A stretch of 64,000 bases of DNA from Candidatus Aminicenantota bacterium (GTDB lineage: Bacteria; Acidobacteriota; Aminicenantia; Aminicenantales; Saccharicenantaceae): the NCBI GenBank assembly GCA_014360015.1, contig JACIYJ010000007.1:110955-174954 (forward strand), read 5' to 3'. The notes beneath the pieces were generated by a model, which was given only the letters and a program-made list of their open reading frames with translations, was not told the origin of the DNA and made no database searches. Every line of letters starts with the position of its first letter. Position 1 is the stretch's first letter. Position numbers and translations under genes: made by a program. Positions 7,809-16,323 of this stretch are shown here, piece after piece.

Positions 7809-9596
7809 TTAAGACTTGGTGACCTTTATCCCGAGTTCTTCCAACTGGCGCTCGTCTACTTCTGACGGGGAACCTGTCATAAGACACAGAGCACTGGTGG
7901 TTTTCGGAAATGGGATTACTTCTCTGATTGATTCTTCGCCGCAAAGGAGCATCACCAAGCGATCAAATCCCAGGGCAATTCCGCCGTGGGGTGGTGCCCC
8001 ATAAGTCAGGGCTTCTAAGAAAAAGCCGAACTTTTGCTCAGCCTGCTCCGGCGTCAGTCCCAGCACCTTAAAGACCTTAGCCTGTAGCTCTGGCTGATGG
8101 ATTCTGATGGACCCGCCACCAACCTCATAGCCATTGAGTACTAAGTCATAAGCCAGAGCCTTTACTCTGAACGGCTCACTCTCCAGATAATCAATGTCAG
8201 CTGGGTTGGGCGAGGTGAATGGATGGTGCATCGAGACAATCTTCTGCTCTTCTTCGCTCCATTCAAAAAGTGGGAAATCAGTCACCCAACAAAAGGCTCG
8301 CCTGTTTTTGTCAAGCTTTCCTTCTCTGATTTTTTCCTGAATGAAATTTTTTCTGAATTCTCCCAAAACCTTAACCGCAATATCTCTGGATGAAGCTACC
8401 AGAAGACCAAGGTCACCATCTTCAGCACCGAGCGCTTTCCAGATGGTCTGAAGCTTATCCTGTTCCAGTTTCAACGAACTCTTCAGTCCGCCTTCAACCT
8501 GCCTCACCCAGACCAGCCCGCCAGCTCCCAAGGCCTTAGCTTGCTCTTGAAGCTTATCCAGCTGTGACCGCGAAAATTTACTACCACCCTTAACCAGCAA
8601 TCCTTTTAGGACCCCGCCTTTTTCTATAGCCCCACTGATGATTTCTGAGCCGAGACCTTTTCCAATTTCAGTCAGGTCCTCAATTCCCACTTTGTCCCGC
8701 AGGTCTGGTTTGTCCGAACCGTATTTATCCATGGCTTCCTCATAACTTAGCCTGGGGAAAGGTCGGCTGATTTTTTCGCCGGTGAGAGCGAAAAGTTCGA
8801 CCATCAGCTCTTCGATGAGCTCGAAGATGTCCTCTCTTTCCACAAAACTCATCTCGATATCGATTTGGGTGAATTCTGGCTGGCGGTCGGCCCGCAAATC
8901 TTCATCCCTGAAACATCTGACGATCTGAAAATACCGATCAAATCCGGCAATCATCAGAATCTGCTTGAAAAGCTGCGGCGACTGCGGCAGGGCATAGAAT
9001 TTCCCGTGATGGATCCGGCTCGGCACTAAATAGTCGCGGGCTCCTTCCGGTGTGCTTTTGGTCAGAAAGGGCGTTTCAATTTCCAAAAAGCCCTTTGCGC
9101 TTAAAAAATTTCTGGTGACCAGCGCGGCCTGATGTCTGAGGATAATATTTCTCTGCATTGACGGCCGCCTCAAATCGAGATACCGGTATTTAAACCGCAG
9201 CTCTTCTGCTGCCTGCGGTGGGTCAGCGATGATAAAGGGCGGAATCTTGGAAGTGTTAAGTATCTGCATCCCGGTTATCTCAACTTCAACTTCACCAGTG
9301 GGCATCTGGGGGTTGACTGAACCCTGTTCCCGGAGCCTGACCATCCCTTTCACTTCCACCACATACTCGCTCCGAAGCCTTTTGGCCTGTTCCAGAAGCT
9401 CTGGCTGGTCGCTTCGGACCACGAGCTGCACCACACCTGATCTATCTCTTAAATCCACAAACACTAAGCTGCCGATGTCGCGCACTCGCTGCACCCAACC
9501 GGTGAGAATCACTTCTTTTCCAGCATCGGCGGCCCGCAGCTCTCCGCAGTATTTGGTTCTTTTCCAGATTTCCGTGGCTCTCTCTTTTTCTTTCAT
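7809..9596 (-). CDS. aspS: Aspartyl-tRNA synthetase
   Basis: A 595-residue class II synthetase that charges tRNA-Asp in the cytoplasm. The N-terminal OB-fold anticodon-binding domain is seen in VILTGWVQRVRDIGSLVFVDLRDRSG. The catalytic core contains FRDEDLRADRQPEFTQID (motif 2) and GGIALGFDRLVMLL (motif 3). The length and the insertion between the motifs (about residues 290-410) match the bacterial GAD-containing form. It starts at ATG behind AAAAGGA. It lies downstream of hisS with a 178-base gap, in the same direction. Whether it is discriminating or also charges tRNA-Asn cannot be decided here. Confidence 0.96.
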   Translation of the reverse strand: MKEKERATEIWKRTKYCGELRAADAGKEVILTGWVQRVRDIGSLVFVDLRDRSGVVQLVVRSDQPELLEQAKRLRSEYVVEVKGMVRLREQGSVNPQMPTGEVEVEITGMQILNTSKIPPFIIADPPQAAEELRFKYRYLDLRRPSMQRNIILRHQAALVTRNFLSAKGFLEIETPFLTKSTPEGARDYLVPSRIHHGKFYALPQSPQLFKQILMIAGFDRYFQIVRCFRDEDLRADRQPEFTQIDIEMSFVEREDIFELIEELMVELFALTGEKISRPFPRLSYEEAMDKYGSDKPDLRDKVGIEDLTEIGKGLGSEIISGAIEKGGVLKGLLVKGGSKFSRSQLDKLQEQAKALGAGGLVWVRQVEGGLKSSLKLEQDKLQTIWKALGAEDGDLGLLVASSRDIAVKVLGEFRKNFIQEKIREGKLDKNRRAFCWVTDFPLFEWSEEEQKIVSMHHPFTSPNPADIDYLESEPFRVKALAYDLVLNGYEVGGGSIRIHQPELQAKVFKVLGLTPEQAEQKFGFFLEALTYGAPPHGGIALGFDRLVMLLCGEESIREVIPFPKTTSALCLMTGSPSEVDERQLEELGIKVTKS

Positions 9597-9774
9597 CGAA
9601 TTTTTCCTTTTCTGTATATTCTATCTTTTTCTGATTTTTATAAGAAATTGCTAAATGGCCAATTTTCCACGAAGGCCAGTGTTTTTTTGGAAAAGCTGAT
9701 TAAAGGTGAATTATTGTTGGGTGCAAGGCAATTGTTAATAACAATACCGGCTGATTTTTCTAAGAACATCAGAA

Positions 9775-11067
9775 TTATTCTTCCCGGCTCTTAATACCTT
9801 TTTTGTCTTTCAGCAGGATGATTTTTGCCAGCTCCTCGGCTGTGCCTTCATACTGCTTCGAATCGATCATGTCTTTAAGCTGGAATTTTCCCTTGGCCAG
9901 CTCATCTTCGCCAATTATCAGCACCCAGTCGGCGCCAATCTTATTAGCCCGGCTGAAGTGAGCCTTCATTCCACGATCTTTGAACTCGACCAGACATTCG
10001 ATTCCCTCTGACCGCAGGTACCGCGCCGTGGCGATGCTCTGTTTCTTTGCTTCTTCGCCGAGATAGGCAAAATAAACAAAGCTCTTCTTCGGAGGCTCAA
10101 TCTTAGCCACCGACAATAGCCGCTCCAGGCCCATGGCAAAACCAATTCCGCACAGATCCGGTCCACCAAATTCCCTGACCATATCATCATAGCGGCCACC
10201 ACCGCAGATGGCATTTTGGGCACCGAGATGCTCGGCTACAATTTCAAAAGCCGTCTTGGTGTAATAATCGAGGCCCCGCACTAAGGTCGGGTCAACTCGG
10301 TAAGGAATTCCGTAAAAATCGAGATAGCCAAGGAATTCTTGAAAGTGTTCCTGGCACTCAGCACACAAAAAATCAGTAATTTTCGGAAAGTTGCTGGCTA
10401 CTTCCCGACAGGTTTCAATTTTGCAGTCGAAAATCCGTAGCGGGTTGAGCTCAGCTTTGCGCTGGCAATCCGGGCACAGCCTGTCTTTAACTGCAGCCGC
10501 GGCTTTCCTCAGCTCAGCCCCATAAGCTGGCCGGCATTTTTTACAGCCCACCGAGTTGACCATGGTGGTGACGTTCTCCACCCCGAGCTGCCGCAGCAAT
10601 CTGTGGGCCATCTCCACTATTTCCGCATCCACGGCCGGGTCTTTTTCCCCGAAGACTTCGATGTCGATCTGATGGAACTGGCGGTAACGACCTTTCTGCG
10701 GCTTGTCGTATCTGAACATCGGCCCGATGTAGTAAAAACGTAGCGGCTGTGGCTGAAGATCAAGCCGGTGCTCGATTATTGCCCGCACTACCGACGGCGT
10801 ATACTCCGGCCGCAGAGTCACTGATCGTCCACCCTTATCGGTGAAAGTGTACATTTCTTTGGTGACGATGTCTGAGGAGGCCCCGGTGCCTTTTTCAAAA
10901 AGCTCAGTTGGCTCAATCACCGGTGCCCGAAGCTCCCGGTAGCCATAAAGCTCAAAGATTTCCTTAGCCGCAGCTTCGGCGATCTGCCAGAGCCGGGCCT
11001 CTTGGGGCAGGATATCTTTGGTGCCCTTGATGGCAGAAAGTTCCTTTTTAGGTTGTTCAGTGTTCAT
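9775..11067 (-). CDS. hisS: Histidyl-tRNA synthetase
   Basis: A 430-residue class II synthetase that attaches histidine to tRNA-His. Motifs include IKGTKDILP at the N-terminus, TLRPEYTPSVVRAI (motif 2 region), the histidine-A motif LVRGLDYYTKTAFEI, and CGIGFAMGLERLL (motif 3). A Cys-rich segment at about 174-236 (CKKCRP, CPDCQRK, CAEC) looks like a small metal-binding insertion seen in some bacterial HisRS. The C-terminal alpha/beta anticodon-binding domain is complete. It sits 54 bases after accA and ahead of aspS, so the three genes are probably one operon. Confidence 0.96.
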   Translation of the reverse strand: MNTEQPKKELSAIKGTKDILPQEARLWQIAEAAAKEIFELYGYRELRAPVIEPTELFEKGTGASSDIVTKEMYTFTDKGGRSVTLRPEYTPSVVRAIIEHRLDLQPQPLRFYYIGPMFRYDKPQKGRYRQFHQIDIEVFGEKDPAVDAEIVEMAHRLLRQLGVENVTTMVNSVGCKKCRPAYGAELRKAAAAVKDRLCPDCQRKAELNPLRIFDCKIETCREVASNFPKITDFLCAECQEHFQEFLGYLDFYGIPYRVDPTLVRGLDYYTKTAFEIVAEHLGAQNAICGGGRYDDMVREFGGPDLCGIGFAMGLERLLSVAKIEPPKKSFVYFAYLGEEAKKQSIATARYLRSEGIECLVEFKDRGMKAHFSRANKIGADWVLIIGEDELAKGKFQLKDMIDSKQYEGTAEELAKIILLKDKKGIKSREE

Positions 11068-11121
11068 TTTCCCATCGCCTGTTTACTTACATTTTTAGTC
11101 TTCAATCTGGTCTCTGGCCTT

Positions 11122-12090
11122 TTACCCTTCTCTGATTTCAAAAATGCCCTGGCGCCTGATTTTCTTGTAGCGCTCTTCGAGCAACTCGTCGATACTCATC
11201 TGCTGCAACTTTTTTAGCGTCTGGTGGAGGTGTTTATCGACATTCTTGAAAGTGGTTTCATAATCTATGTGAGCTCCGCCCGGTGGTTCTGGAATCAGTT
11301 TGTCGATGATGCCCAGCTCATAGAGCTTTTGAGCCCGCAGCCCTAAGTTTTCTGCGGCCTGCTCCACAGCCATAGGTCCCTGGTCTTTCCAGAGAATGGC
11401 GGCACAACCTTCTGGGGAGATGACCGAATAGAAAGCATATTCCAGCATCAGCAGGGCGTCGCCGAAACCGATTCCCAGCCCGCCGCCGCTTCCACCTTCG
11501 CCGATGATGACATTGACGATGGGAGTCTTCAGCCGGGAAATGATTTTCAGGTTGTAGGCAATGGCTTCAGCCTGGCCACGTTCTTCAGCTCCAATTCCTG
11601 GATAAGCGCCCGGCGTGTCGACGAAAGTAATCACCGGAAAACCGAATTTTTCGGCCATCTGCATGATGCGCAGGGCCTTGCGGTAGCCTTCAGGGTTGGG
11701 CTGACCGAAATTGCGTTCGATGCGGGCTTTGGTCGTCCGGCCTTTTTGATGGCCGATGACGGCCACGGTCTGTCCCTTGTAAAAAGCTAAGCCCGCCACA
11801 ATAGCTGGGTCGTCTGCAAATCGACGGTCACCGTGGAATTCCATAAAATCCTGGAAAAGGGCGTTGATGTAATCTAAGGTGTATGGTCTTTTGGGATGGC
11901 GAGCAATCTGAACAATATGGACAGCGGTGAGCTTCGGGGCGATCTTTTCCCATTCTTTCTCGATTTGAGCTCTAAGGGCCGCGATTTTTTCCTTGCGGTT
12001 GGAATCTTCACTGGCTTCGAGAGCGTCAATCTGTTCCTTGAGAGCAATTATCGGTCGCTCCATAGAATAAAAATCAAGTTTTTCTTTCAT
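11122..12090 (-). CDS. accA: Acetyl-CoA carboxylase carboxyltransferase subunit alpha
   Basis: A 322-residue subunit of the carboxyltransferase that makes malonyl-CoA for fatty acid synthesis. Typical features are the N-terminal helix around the DFYSMERPIIALKEQIDALE start, then RHPKRPYTLDYI, FHGDRRFADDPAIV, and the oxyanion-hole region VITFVDTPGAYPGIGAEERGQ and GEGGSGGGLGIG. Length is normal for AccA. The accD partner is not in the window, and accA instead leads an operon with hisS and aspS. A well-formed promoter lies 56 bases upstream. Confidence 0.96.
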   Translation of the reverse strand: MKEKLDFYSMERPIIALKEQIDALEASEDSNRKEKIAALRAQIEKEWEKIAPKLTAVHIVQIARHPKRPYTLDYINALFQDFMEFHGDRRFADDPAIVAGLAFYKGQTVAVIGHQKGRTTKARIERNFGQPNPEGYRKALRIMQMAEKFGFPVITFVDTPGAYPGIGAEERGQAEAIAYNLKIISRLKTPIVNVIIGEGGSGGGLGIGFGDALLMLEYAFYSVISPEGCAAILWKDQGPMAVEQAAENLGLRAQKLYELGIIDKLIPEPPGGAHIDYETTFKNVDKHLHQTLKKLQQMSIDELLEERYKKIRRQGIFEIREG

Positions 12091-12145
12091 AGCACACTCT
12101 CTTTTTTCTTTTTCGTTATTTTATCAGAAAACCGGCGTCCTGAGT

Positions 12146-12175
12146 ATTCTAAAGATTACCCTTAACCCCTGTCAA
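12146..12175 (-). promoter_or_regulatory. Sigma-70-type promoter for accA-hisS-aspS
   Basis: On the minus strand TTGACA (12175-12170) is followed after 18 bases by TAGAAT (12151-12146). The predicted leader to accA is about 50 bases. Confidence 0.6.
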
Positions 12176-12311
12176 GTGCTGAGCCAGCTGGCAACAGCGC
12201 GAGGAGAGCTACTCCGATGGTGGGCTTAGTCTCTTTCTTACTTTATGCCCTCCGGAAAGTGGACAGATAGGTTTAGTCAAGATTTTTTGACGCCTTCTCC
12301 GACGGTTATTG

Positions 12312-13988
12312 TCAGGAGCTCAGCTTACCAAAAGGTCCTGAGGTTCCGGATGGTTCTAAATACTTTACGCTTTCCAAAAAGATGGTTTCCAGCTCAGGTT
12401 CCGGCACCCGGTCCGCTGCCTGGTATAATGACTTATTTTCCCGGAGTTTTTCCGAATTAGTCTTAAGGAAATGAATGAAATTCAACTCTGACTTATCTAT
12501 TCCGATTTCCTGAGCATATTGTCTTCTTAGTTCTTCATCGTTATTAAGGGCGCTGAAAACCCGCCATTTCCATTTTAAATCGTGGATTTCTCCCTGAGCG
12601 ATAATTTTCCCTTTATTGATGAAAATGGCTTCATCGCAAATCTGGTCTACTTCAGGTAGAAGATGAGAGGAGAGAAAGATGGTCTTTCCCTTCTGCTGGA
12701 GTTTTACTATTTGATGTCTTATATCATTCATCGCAATCGGGTCAAGACCGGTGTATGGCTCATCAAGAATTATAATTTCAGGGTCATCAATTACAGCCAA
12801 AGCCAGGGCGAGCTTCTGCAAATTTCCCTTAGATAAAGCTTTGATTCTCAAATCGGTATAATCCATTAAACCAAAATTTTTCAAAAACTCCTGGATGAGG
12901 TTTTCTTTCTCAGGGGATTTTATCCCATTTAATCTCAGAACGAGGTCTATTATTTCCCGAACTGTAAGGAATGGATACAATGAAGGGTTTTCTGAAAGGT
13001 AACCGATTTTCGGGTTTTTGTCGGAAGCCTTGTCAGCAGTGATTATCTCGATTGAGCCGCTATCGGGTTGGAGATAACCGATTATTAATCGCAAAGTGGT
13101 AGTTTTGCCGGCTCCATTCGGCCCGAGAAATCCAGTAATCTTCATACGTTTGAGGCTAAAGGAAATTTCATGAACCACTTTTTTCTTTCTGAAAAATCCA
13201 GAGGAATAGGATTTGCTCAGCTTATGGATTGAAAGACAGCGATCAGCGGATTTTTCATCAGCCGATACTGTTTGGTAATTCTTTTTTAGGCCAAGACTCT
13301 TTAAGCTGATAAAAGAAAGAGCCAGAAAAATTGAAGCATAGAGGATGACTATTAATACTGGCATAAATGATGTCGTTTTTTGCACTATTGAAGGGAAGAA
13401 TAGCAGGGTTGGTAGCATTTTTGGGTCGAAGTTCTTGGTCATTAGCCAGCTCTCGATAGAATCCAACCAGCCAAAATGCTTTAAGAAAATTATGAAAGAA
13501 ATTTGAGTGAAAAAAAGAACGGCAAAATTAGTCTGGCCTTTAAACCAGCAGGACAGGAAAAGCCCTGTGGCGATGAAGTTAAAACATATAATCAGGCTGT
13601 GGCCTGCTAAATTAAAAAGTTCATTCAGCTCTAAATCCGAAGAATTAGCCAGAATAAGAATCAGGCCAAAAAGTACCGCCAGCATCAAGACCAGAGCTAT
13701 CATTGCGGAAACGGCAAGAAATTTGCCCAATATTATTTGTTCATTCTTACTTCTATTCAAGATAACTTCAAGATGCTTAGAATCAAACTCATCTTTAATC
13801 AGACCACCGGTCGCCAACAGGCCAAGGTAGGGCAAAGTCATGGTCAGAGTTTCTGTGGCTAAGGTTAAACTTTTTTTGAATAGAGCCAGATAAAAAAAGC
13901 CAATTAAAGACAGTATTAAAAGAACCAGACTGAGATGTCCTGTGCGCCAGATTTTTTTCCAGGTGAGGTTAATCAGTGTTTTTGTCAT
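12312..13988 (-). CDS. ABC-2-like permease fused to an ABC ATPase
   Basis: A 558-residue single-chain ABC half-transporter. Residues 1-235 contain about six hydrophobic segments resembling an ABC-2 type permease (early FDSKHLEVILNRSKN as in NosY/YhaP-like proteins). Residues 250-558 are an ATPase with Walker A GPNGAGKTT (289-297), a degenerate signature LSKGNLQKL, Walker B IIILDEP (405-411) and the H-loop SSHLL (His442). The signature begins LSKG rather than LSGG, as is common in the CcmA/NatA group. The permease-then-ATPase order is unusual for ABC-2 systems, where they are normally separate genes. The start overlaps the upstream TlpA-like gene by 20 bases, so the two are translationally coupled. 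It probably exports a peptide, lipid or drug; the neighbouring small secreted protein makes a peptide attractive, but that is speculation. Confidence 0.85.
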   Translation of the reverse strand: MTKTLINLTWKKIWRTGHLSLVLLILSLIGFFYLALFKKSLTLATETLTMTLPYLGLLATGGLIKDEFDSKHLEVILNRSKNEQIILGKFLAVSAMIALVLMLAVLFGLILILANSSDLELNELFNLAGHSLIICFNFIATGLFLSCWFKGQTNFAVLFFTQISFIIFLKHFGWLDSIESWLMTKNFDPKMLPTLLFFPSIVQKTTSFMPVLIVILYASIFLALSFISLKSLGLKKNYQTVSADEKSADRCLSIHKLSKSYSSGFFRKKKVVHEISFSLKRMKITGFLGPNGAGKTTTLRLIIGYLQPDSGSIEIITADKASDKNPKIGYLSENPSLYPFLTVREIIDLVLRLNGIKSPEKENLIQEFLKNFGLMDYTDLRIKALSKGNLQKLALALAVIDDPEIIILDEPYTGLDPIAMNDIRHQIVKLQQKGKTIFLSSHLLPEVDQICDEAIFINKGKIIAQGEIHDLKWKWRVFSALNNDEELRRQYAQEIGIDKSELNFIHFLKTNSEKLRENKSLYQAADRVPEPELETIFLESVKYLEPSGTSGPFGKLSS

Positions 13989-14577
13989 TTTTTGAACCTT
14001 TCAAATATTGATTTAATATATCTTTTAGTCGTGGAAGCTGTCTGTCTATGGATAGGGCATCAGCTTTCAGCTGGACCCTGCCCTGATGCAGAAGGACCAT
14101 AGCTGGTACTCCCACTACATTAAAAAGCCGATGAAGTTGTCCGGATTGGTCCGGAGCCAGTTTTGTTGGCCAGTTTTCTTCTTTCTTTATTCTTACCAGC
14201 TCGTCGTGAGCCTCTCTGCTTATGGCAATAAGTTCCAGACCGTAGTTTTCAAATTCCTTGACTGTGGAATATATTTCCAATCCGGTTTCAAGGCAGGCTG
14301 AACAGGTGGAACTAATGAAAATTAAGAGGTAGGTTCCATTTTCTGAAGGTGATACAAGTTGTCCCTCTAAGGTTAAAAAATTGATGGGAGCAGAAAGAGC
14401 CTCTCCTTCTTCAAGAAAAAGTGATTTTTTGTGAATAATGTTAGCTTCCTTCAAGCTTTTCATAAGGTCCTGATTGGCTTCCTGGCAGATAATAAATTTC
14501 TGGTAATTCTTATATCCCCAGAAAAAGGAAAACAGCGTCAACAAGATAAGTACTACCAGCAGGAATTTTATTTTCAT
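13969..14577 (-). CDS. Membrane-anchored TlpA/ResA-like thioredoxin
   Basis: A 202-residue protein with an N-terminal membrane segment (about residues 4-21) and a periplasmic thioredoxin-fold domain. The active-site pair is CSAC (Cys92, Cys95), and the conserved cis-proline follows in GVPAMV (Pro158). Such proteins reduce, oxidise or rearrange disulfides of specific exported partners. It starts at ATG behind GCAGGAGG and overlaps the downstream ABC gene by 20 bases. A four-cysteine secreted protein is encoded about 1.1 kb upstream on the same strand and is an obvious possible client; this is an inference from context. Confidence 0.85.
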   Translation of the reverse strand: MKIKFLLVVLILLTLFSFFWGYKNYQKFIICQEANQDLMKSLKEANIIHKKSLFLEEGEALSAPINFLTLEGQLVSPSENGTYLLIFISSTCSACLETGLEIYSTVKEFENYGLELIAISREAHDELVRIKKEENWPTKLAPDQSGQLHRLFNVVGVPAMVLLHQGRVQLKADALSIDRQLPRLKDILNQYLKGSKNDKNTD

Positions 14578-14596
14578 CGTTTTCCTCCTGCTTCCT

Positions 14597-15602
14597 TTAA
14601 TTGAGCCTGAACTTTCTCAAAATGAAATCCCTATCAATCAGGTAAAGATTATCGGTAGAATCGAAAGCTATCAGCCGGGCTGAAACCGGGAGGACGATTG
14701 TGCCCAGATAACGGCCAGCAGGGTCATACTTATAGATTTCACGCCCTTTTTCTAAGGATCCGTCCGTAAGCTGGCCGTTGACGCCGGAGAGAAAGTAGTA
14801 ATTATTCTTCGAATCAAAAGCCAGATCAGCCACAAAAAAGGCAATTTTTTGGATATCGCTGTCGCTACGAATTGAGAGTTTCACACCCTGCTGGGTGACG
14901 GATTCGGCCTTATAAATTATTTTAAATTCCTTGATGAGTTTATCTTTGGCTTTGAATATCTGGACTTTATTTAGGCAATATTGATGAGCACAGACCAGGT
15001 TCCCCTGACGGTCTTTTTTTTTAATAACAGGGTGTTGGCTAAGATGTTCAAAACCATATCGTCTGTTCCAATCGGGGTAAAAAAGCCACCCCGATGATTG
15101 CCCTTCAGATCAAAAATTTTGATAAGAGGTTCTTTTTTTAAGATCAACGACATGCCCGGGAAAGCTGTGACTAAAATCTCCCCATTGTCGAGAATGATCT
15201 TCGTGGGGCAAAAGTCAATTTAATTACCGCTGATTCTTTTCCTTCCAGTTCCAAAATCTGAAGACGCAGGTTTCTGGTATCGGCAACATATATTTTCTGG
15301 TTCAGACTATCTAGATAAAAACCTTCCGGAGCATTAAATTCACCTGGCCCTTTTCCTTTCTTTCCCAAAGTTTTAAGATAATTTCCTTCAAGGTCAAATA
15401 CCTGAATTCTGTTATTATAAGTATCAAGAACAAATAGCTTATCATTTAAAACTTCAAGCTGAAAAGGAGAATTGAACAGATAATTTTGGTCATATTTGCT
15501 TTCCAAAGATAGGATTTCAACCACTGGAATGAGTTTTTCTATTACTCTATTGTTTTCTGCTGCTTGAATTGGTGGCGAAAAGACAGTAGGAATTATCAGC
15601 AA
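14597..15602 (-). pseudogene. 6-bladed beta-propeller (NHL/TolB-like) secreted protein, two frameshifts
   Basis: Three overlapping-frame pieces form one protein of about 335 residues. The first (15602-15171) has a hydrophobic leader ending near IQAAENN, then YLFNSPFQLEVLNDKLFVLD, NRIQVFDLEGNYLKTLG and GKGPGEFNAPEGFYLD, which are propeller blades. The frame breaks near 15205; reading on in the next frame gives CPTKIILDNGEILVTAFPG and IKIFDLKGNHRGGF. A second break lies at a run of nine T (plus strand) near 15015-15023, after which the frame continues to the end at 14597. Both breaks could be real decay or homopolymer sequence errors. No ATG was found; the reading frame opens just past the terminator at 15643, with TTG codons the only visible initiators. 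Such propellers are usually binding or scaffold proteins. Confidence 0.7.
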
Positions 15603-15642
15603 AAGAAGAACCAGAGCGGTTTCTAATAGGAATTTAGCCTTG

Positions 15643-15669
15643 AAAAAAAAAGAGCCCCGTTAGGGGCTC
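15643..15669 (-). terminator. Intrinsic terminator between the four-cysteine gene and the propeller gene
   Basis: On the minus strand a perfect 7-bp stem GAGCCCC / GGGGCTC with loop TAAC is followed by nine T. It sits within the operon, so the small gene would be transcribed far more than the downstream genes, which depend on read-through. Confidence 0.85.
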
Positions 15670-15722
15670 CACCTTTTTCGTTAATCTGAGAAAATGCAAA
15701 TTCTTAGTGGTAGTCATGGTCT

Positions 15723-15950
15723 TTAGAGTCCCAGAGCTTTTTTGATGCAGGCTGCAAGTTCCAGTTCGCAATCCAGGGCATCAATAAAGGAGCTAAAGAA
15801 TCCAACCCTGACCTCATTCATACATTTTTCAAACTGAGCGAAACATTTGGAGCTCTGTTCTGCAGCCTGAATTCCGTTGGGCAACAGTGAGAGAGCTGAG
15901 ATTAGGATTAAAGAGATGACGATTAGTTTGGTTAAAGTGTTTCTGGTCAT
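15723..15950 (-). CDS. Small secreted four-cysteine protein (twin CX6C)
   Basis: A 75-residue protein of no family I recognise. The start is the ATG directly behind AAAGGAGG at 15950, not the in-frame ATG 13 codons upstream, which lacks a ribosome binding site. A signal peptide covers about 1-29 (hydrophobic core LIVISLILISALSLL, probable cleavage at IQA-A). The mature part of about 46 residues carries exactly four cysteines in two identical spacings: Cys36/Cys43 and Cys61/Cys68, each CX6C, within predicted helices separated by a short FFSSF linker. That pattern would suit a disulfide-linked helical hairpin. A strong terminator follows 54 bases downstream, then genes for a propeller, a thioredoxin and an ABC exporter. 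It may be a secreted peptide product or its precursor; function is unknown. Confidence 0.75.
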   Translation of the reverse strand: MTRNTLTKLIVISLILISALSLLPNGIQAAEQSSKCFAQFEKCMNEVRVGFFSSFIDALDCELELAACIKKALGL

Positions 15951-16323
15951 TTTAACCTCCTTTAAATTTGTTCTGCCTTCCGGCATCATTGAGATAGAGA
16001 GGCAAATAAAATGTGCCAGAGGTGGAAATTGTGGCCATCGGGCTGTCTAAACCTGAATCAATCATTCTGCAGGTAAACATTTGTTGACCCGGTTTCAACC
16101 AGATGTCTATTTTTCTTTACTAATAACGCTCCAAGTTAAAAAAACTTCTCAGGTTTTAAAAAATTTTTTTCTGACAAAAAAGACGGGAGCTGTAATATTT
16201 GGCTGCATTGACCAATGTTTAGGATAGTTGAAGTCTAAAGAATCGACCTTAAAATTTCCTGGCGGTTAAAATGCTGTACCTTTTCTCAAAAGAAATGGAA
16301 ATGATGCCTCGAAGAGGCGGGGA
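15951..16323. other. Intergenic region upstream of the four-cysteine gene
   Basis: About 370 bases between two minus-strand genes. A short GCCTC/GAGGC hairpin at about 16303-16318 lies just after the YaiO-like gene and could be a weak terminator. The promoter for the small gene must lie here, but no convincing -35/-10 pair was found. Confidence 0.4.
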
